From JAEZPW01 sp035629075 (GTDB lineage Bacteria; Acidobacteriota; Terriglobia; Terriglobales; Acidobacteriaceae), in contig DASPIK010000077.1 in NCBI GenBank assembly GCA_035629075.1, positions 5,543 through 69,542 of the forward strand: DNA of 64,000 bases, given 5' to 3'. A program made the position numbers and the translations under genes. A model generated the notes under the pieces. That model was given only the letters and a program-made list of their open reading frames with translations, ran no database searches and was not told the DNA's origin. Numbering within the stretch: position 1 is the first letter of the stretch; the number at the start of each line of letters is the position of its first letter. Shown one piece after another: positions 61,741 through 64,000 of the stretch.

Positions 61741-63170
61741 CCACGACCAATATTCCACTCAACGAACGAACGGATCGCTTCCAGGGTTATCGTGGGTCGG
61801 CCAAACAGGTGCTTGAGAAGTTTGCCCTCGGTGTCTGGAGTGAGGTTGAGATCACTAATGACCAGGGCTCGAATTTCCGCGGAGTCATCCTGCCCCGCAG
61901 TGAGACCTGTGACGACCTGCACATCGTGGTGAAACTCTTCAACGGCTACAACGTTGGACTGGCAGCCGATCGGATCACGGACGCACGCGAAATCGGCTAC
62001 AAGCGGGCGGTTTACAAAATCCCCGAAAAGGAATTTCCGTTCGATCCGAAAAAGAAGAAAGTCACGCTGCTCGGGACCGGCGGCACCATCGCCAGCAGGC
62101 TCGACTACCGTACTGGAGCGGTTATACCCGCGTTCACTCCTGGTGAGCTATACGGTGCCGTGCCGGAACTTGCCGACATCGCGAACCTGACGACGAAGAA
62201 GCTGTTCGGCGTTTTCAGCGAGAACATGGGGCCGCAGCAGTACATTCCTCTGGCGAAAGCTATCGGCGAAGAGATCGCCGCAGGTGTGGACGGAATCGTG
62301 ATCGGCCACGGTACCGACACAATGGCGCACACGGGGGCCATACTCAGCTTCATGGTTCAGAACTCGCCTGTGCCGATCGTGCTGGTTGGCAGCCAACGAA
62401 GCTCCGATCGCCCCTCAAGCGATGCGGCCATCAACTTGATGAACGCCGTGCGCACCGCAGCGGAGTGCGACATCGCCGAGGTCATGCTGTGCATGTTCGG
62501 ACCGACCTCGGACAAGTATGACCTTCTGCATCGCGGCACCCGGTGCCGCAAAATGCACTCCAGCTATCGATCTACATTCAGAACGATCGGTGCAACGCCG
62601 CTGGCGATGGTACATCATCAACAGAACGAAAAGGGCCAGTACTTCGACTACCTGACGGACGATTACCTGAAGCGCGACAAGTCGCGAGTGCCGACGATCA
62701 TCCCGACCTTCGAAGAGAAGGTCACGATTCAGTACTACTATCCGAATTTCAATCCGGACATCATTGAAGCTCTTAGCGACCGGGGCTATCGCGGTATGGT
62801 TATAGCTGGCACCGGACTTGGCCACGTCAACAAGCCACTTTATCCCGCGATTAAGCGCGCAATCGAAAACGGAATGACGGTCGTCATGACCGTTCAGACG
62901 TTGTGGGGCTTTGCCCAGATGTACGTCTACGACACAGGCCGCGACCTGCTCGAGCTCGGCATCATCCCGATGGATAACATGCTGCCGGAAACGGCTTACA
63001 TGAAATTGGCCTGGGTGCTGGGACAGACCGACGATCCGAAGAAGATTCGCGAACTGATGCTCAAGCCTGTGAATCACGAGATCACGCCTCGCGAACCGCA
63101 CAACGGATATCTCATCCTGCAGGGCAACCTGCCGGAAGTGGAGGCGTTTACCCGTAAGCATTGGAAGTAG
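61737..63170 (+). CDS. gatD: Glutamyl-tRNA(Gln) amidotransferase subunit D (L-asparaginase-like)
   Basis: A 477-residue GatD that starts in the stop of gatE (ATGA). An N-terminal beta domain (~1-90) precedes an L-asparaginase-type glutaminase: Thr117 in TGGTIAS, Thr193 and Asp194 in GHGTDTMAHT, and probable Lys272 in RKMH. The spacing between the two Thr is identical to the catalytic pair of archaeal GatD. GSQRSSDRPSSDAAINLMNA is a GatD-specific segment that sets it apart from simple asparaginases. It liberates ammonia from Gln for transfer to Glu-tRNA(Gln) by GatE. The tandem gatE-gatD arrangement shows a complete GatDE. tRNA-Ser lies 130 bases downstream. Confidence 0.92.
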   Translation: MTTTNIPLNERTDRFQGYRGSAKQVLEKFALGVWSEVEITNDQGSNFRGVILPRSETCDDLHIVVKLFNGYNVGLAADRITDAREIGYKRAVYKIPEKEFPFDPKKKKVTLLGTGGTIASRLDYRTGAVIPAFTPGELYGAVPELADIANLTTKKLFGVFSENMGPQQYIPLAKAIGEEIAAGVDGIVIGHGTDTMAHTGAILSFMVQNSPVPIVLVGSQRSSDRPSSDAAINLMNAVRTAAECDIAEVMLCMFGPTSDKYDLLHRGTRCRKMHSSYRSTFRTIGATPLAMVHHQQNEKGQYFDYLTDDYLKRDKSRVPTIIPTFEEKVTIQYYYPNFNPDIIEALSDRGYRGMVIAGTGLGHVNKPLYPAIKRAIENGMTVVMTVQTLWGFAQMYVYDTGRDLLELGIIPMDNMLPETAYMKLAWVLGQTDDPKKIRELMLKPVNHEITPREPHNGYLILQGNLPEVEAFTRKHWK

Positions 63171-63301
63171 TTCTCCGTGCCGATGCGGCGTCCGGCAGTC
63201 GTTTGTAGTTTCGGCGTGTGGACCCGACTGGTAGCTCTTGTACGGTGCGGAGTCGAAAAACTTCCTGTAAACTGACTTGAGTCAGTCACTTCCCTCAGTG
63301 C

Positions 63302-63391
63302 GGAGGGATGTGTGAGTGGTTGAAACAGGCGGTCTTGAAAACCGCTGTGCCCGAAAGGGTACCGGGGGTTCGAATCCCTCTCCCTCCGCCA
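63302..63391 (+). tRNA. tRNA-Ser (anticodon UGA), CCA encoded
   Basis: A complete class II tRNA: acceptor GGAGGGA (63302-63308) with TCCCTCC (63381-63387), discriminator G 63388 and encoded CCA 63389-63391. The anticodon loop CTTGAAA (63334-63340) has anticodon TGA (63336-63338). The long variable arm (GTGCCCGAAAGGGTACC) is typical of Ser, and the T-loop is TTCGAAT. It decodes UCN codons. It is not tRNA-Sec: the anticodon is not UCA and the acceptor stem is 7 bp. Confidence 0.95.
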
Positions 63392-63477
63392 TCGCTTCCT
63401 TTCAGCGGCTCACTCGCACAGGTGCGTTCACTCCATTCGGTCCGCGCGGTTGATTTGCTGGGGGAGCGAGTACGTGG

Positions 63478-63855
63478 TCAAGGTAGGAGAGGTAGCCGGC
63501 AACGAGTCGGTACGTCGGCAACGCCGTCGCCATCGTTGATGTGGTCGAAATGCGCGCCGACGACGATCTGGTCGTCCGTCTTGCCGGGCATGACGCAAAC
63601 GACGTTTGGCAGATTCTGGTGCGGAACCCGCTGCAAGGTTACGTTCTCGCGCACGCATCCGACGTCAAGAAACAACTTTTCGATGGCGACCTGTCGCTCG
63701 GGATCTCTTGGAGGAAAGCTTCGCAGTCGCTCCCCAATTGTCTCAGGCTTCACCGGAGTAAAGAGGATCTGCTGGGCCAGAAGCGGCAAAACAGACGCGA
63801 ACAGCACCGAGGCAAGAAGTAAACCCAGATCGCGAACTCGGCAGCGATTCAGCAC
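63478..63855 (-). pseudogene. Truncated M28-like peptidase
   Basis: The fragment encodes a signal peptide (VRDLGLLLASVLFASVLPLL) and the first ~95 residues of a mature M28-type aminopeptidase (ERLRSFPPRDPERQVAIEKL, then VVGAHFDHINDGDGVAD). The metal ligand His and Asp of GAHFDH are present. The homology stops abruptly after DGDGVAD; a normal family member continues with a DNWSGAS-like segment and about 150 more residues. None of the three frames on the rest of the region to the tRNA shows this continuation. The start is uncertain (GTG at 63855 or further upstream). It looks like a truncated gene ending about 90 bases from tRNA-Ser. Confidence 0.6.
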
Positions 63856-64000
63856 GACGAAGGATTCTATGGCGGAATGCGAGGAACTACAAACGGGTGG
63901 GCGGGCACTTAAGCAACGTTCAGTCGCTGCACTGAACGTTGCGAATACCACCGCCGAGCCAAAAGTTCCTACCGTCTAGTCTTTGCGATTTCTGGCGCGC

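Noticed and set aside
63302..63391. Possible tRNA-Sec for the candidate selenoprotein
   Set aside because: Anticodon is UGA (reads UCN codons), acceptor stem is 7 bp and the arms match tRNA-Ser; tRNA-Sec has anticodon UCA and a longer acceptor stem.

Overview
The window looks like a chromosomal segment of an Acidobacteriota bacterium, probably a Terriglobia relative. This is an inference from content. It carries two tandem VWFA-related proteins of the acidobacterial type, a 1197-residue Oar-like TonB-dependent receptor with a carboxypeptidase-regulatory N-terminus, TonB C-terminal domain proteins, many secreted peptidases, and moderately high GC. There are no phage genes, no transposase and no CRISPR array. 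It reads as ordinary chromosome with a few unusual loci.

Layout. 0.5-6 kb: a TonB protein, an AhpD-like protein whose frame is interrupted by a single UGA (candidate selenocysteine), a small secreted partner, an orphan secreted helical protein and a CNNM/CBS membrane protein. 6-13 kb: a TonB receptor, a multi-spanning membrane protein, a MacB-type permease, a 76-residue protein and a 20-residue Lys/Ala peptide gene with its own terminator. 13-23 kb: a MerR regulator, M1 and M49-like metallopeptidases, a SurA-like chaperone, a YhaM-like OB/HD nuclease and an esterase. 23-28 kb: two VWFA-domain genes, both frameshifted. 28-40 kb: a coiled-coil protein, a PilZ-GAF-TM-TonB fusion, the large receptor, a Tat-exported amidase, a frameshifted DUF4139 gene, a PsiE-family protein, a BON-domain protein and a LysR regulator. 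41-50 kb: two GT39-type membrane glycosyltransferases around a propeller/phosphoesterase protein, then an Lrp regulator, a degenerate tandem repeat and a tryptophanase. 50-59 kb: a PAS-GGDEF-EAL protein, a dmsABC-like operon, terC, htpX and nhaR. 59-64 kb: a small basic protein, gatE-gatD (the archaeal-type Glu-tRNA(Gln) amidotransferase), tRNA-Ser(UGA) and a truncated M28 peptidase.

Most noteworthy. (1) At 1612-2214 the AhpD signature reads Cys-Phe-Tyr-UGA exactly where the second catalytic Cys belongs. The frame continues with good homology, and a 7-bp hairpin with a GUU loop lies 17 nt after the UGA, matching the geometry of a bacterial SECIS. (2) gatE and gatD overlap by 4 nt in a bacterial context, although GatDE is described as an archaeal enzyme. 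(3) A PilZ domain with intact c-di-GMP motifs is fused to GAF, a membrane helix and a TonB C-terminal domain. Three independent single-base frameshifts could be assembly errors, so claims about broken genes are made cautiously.
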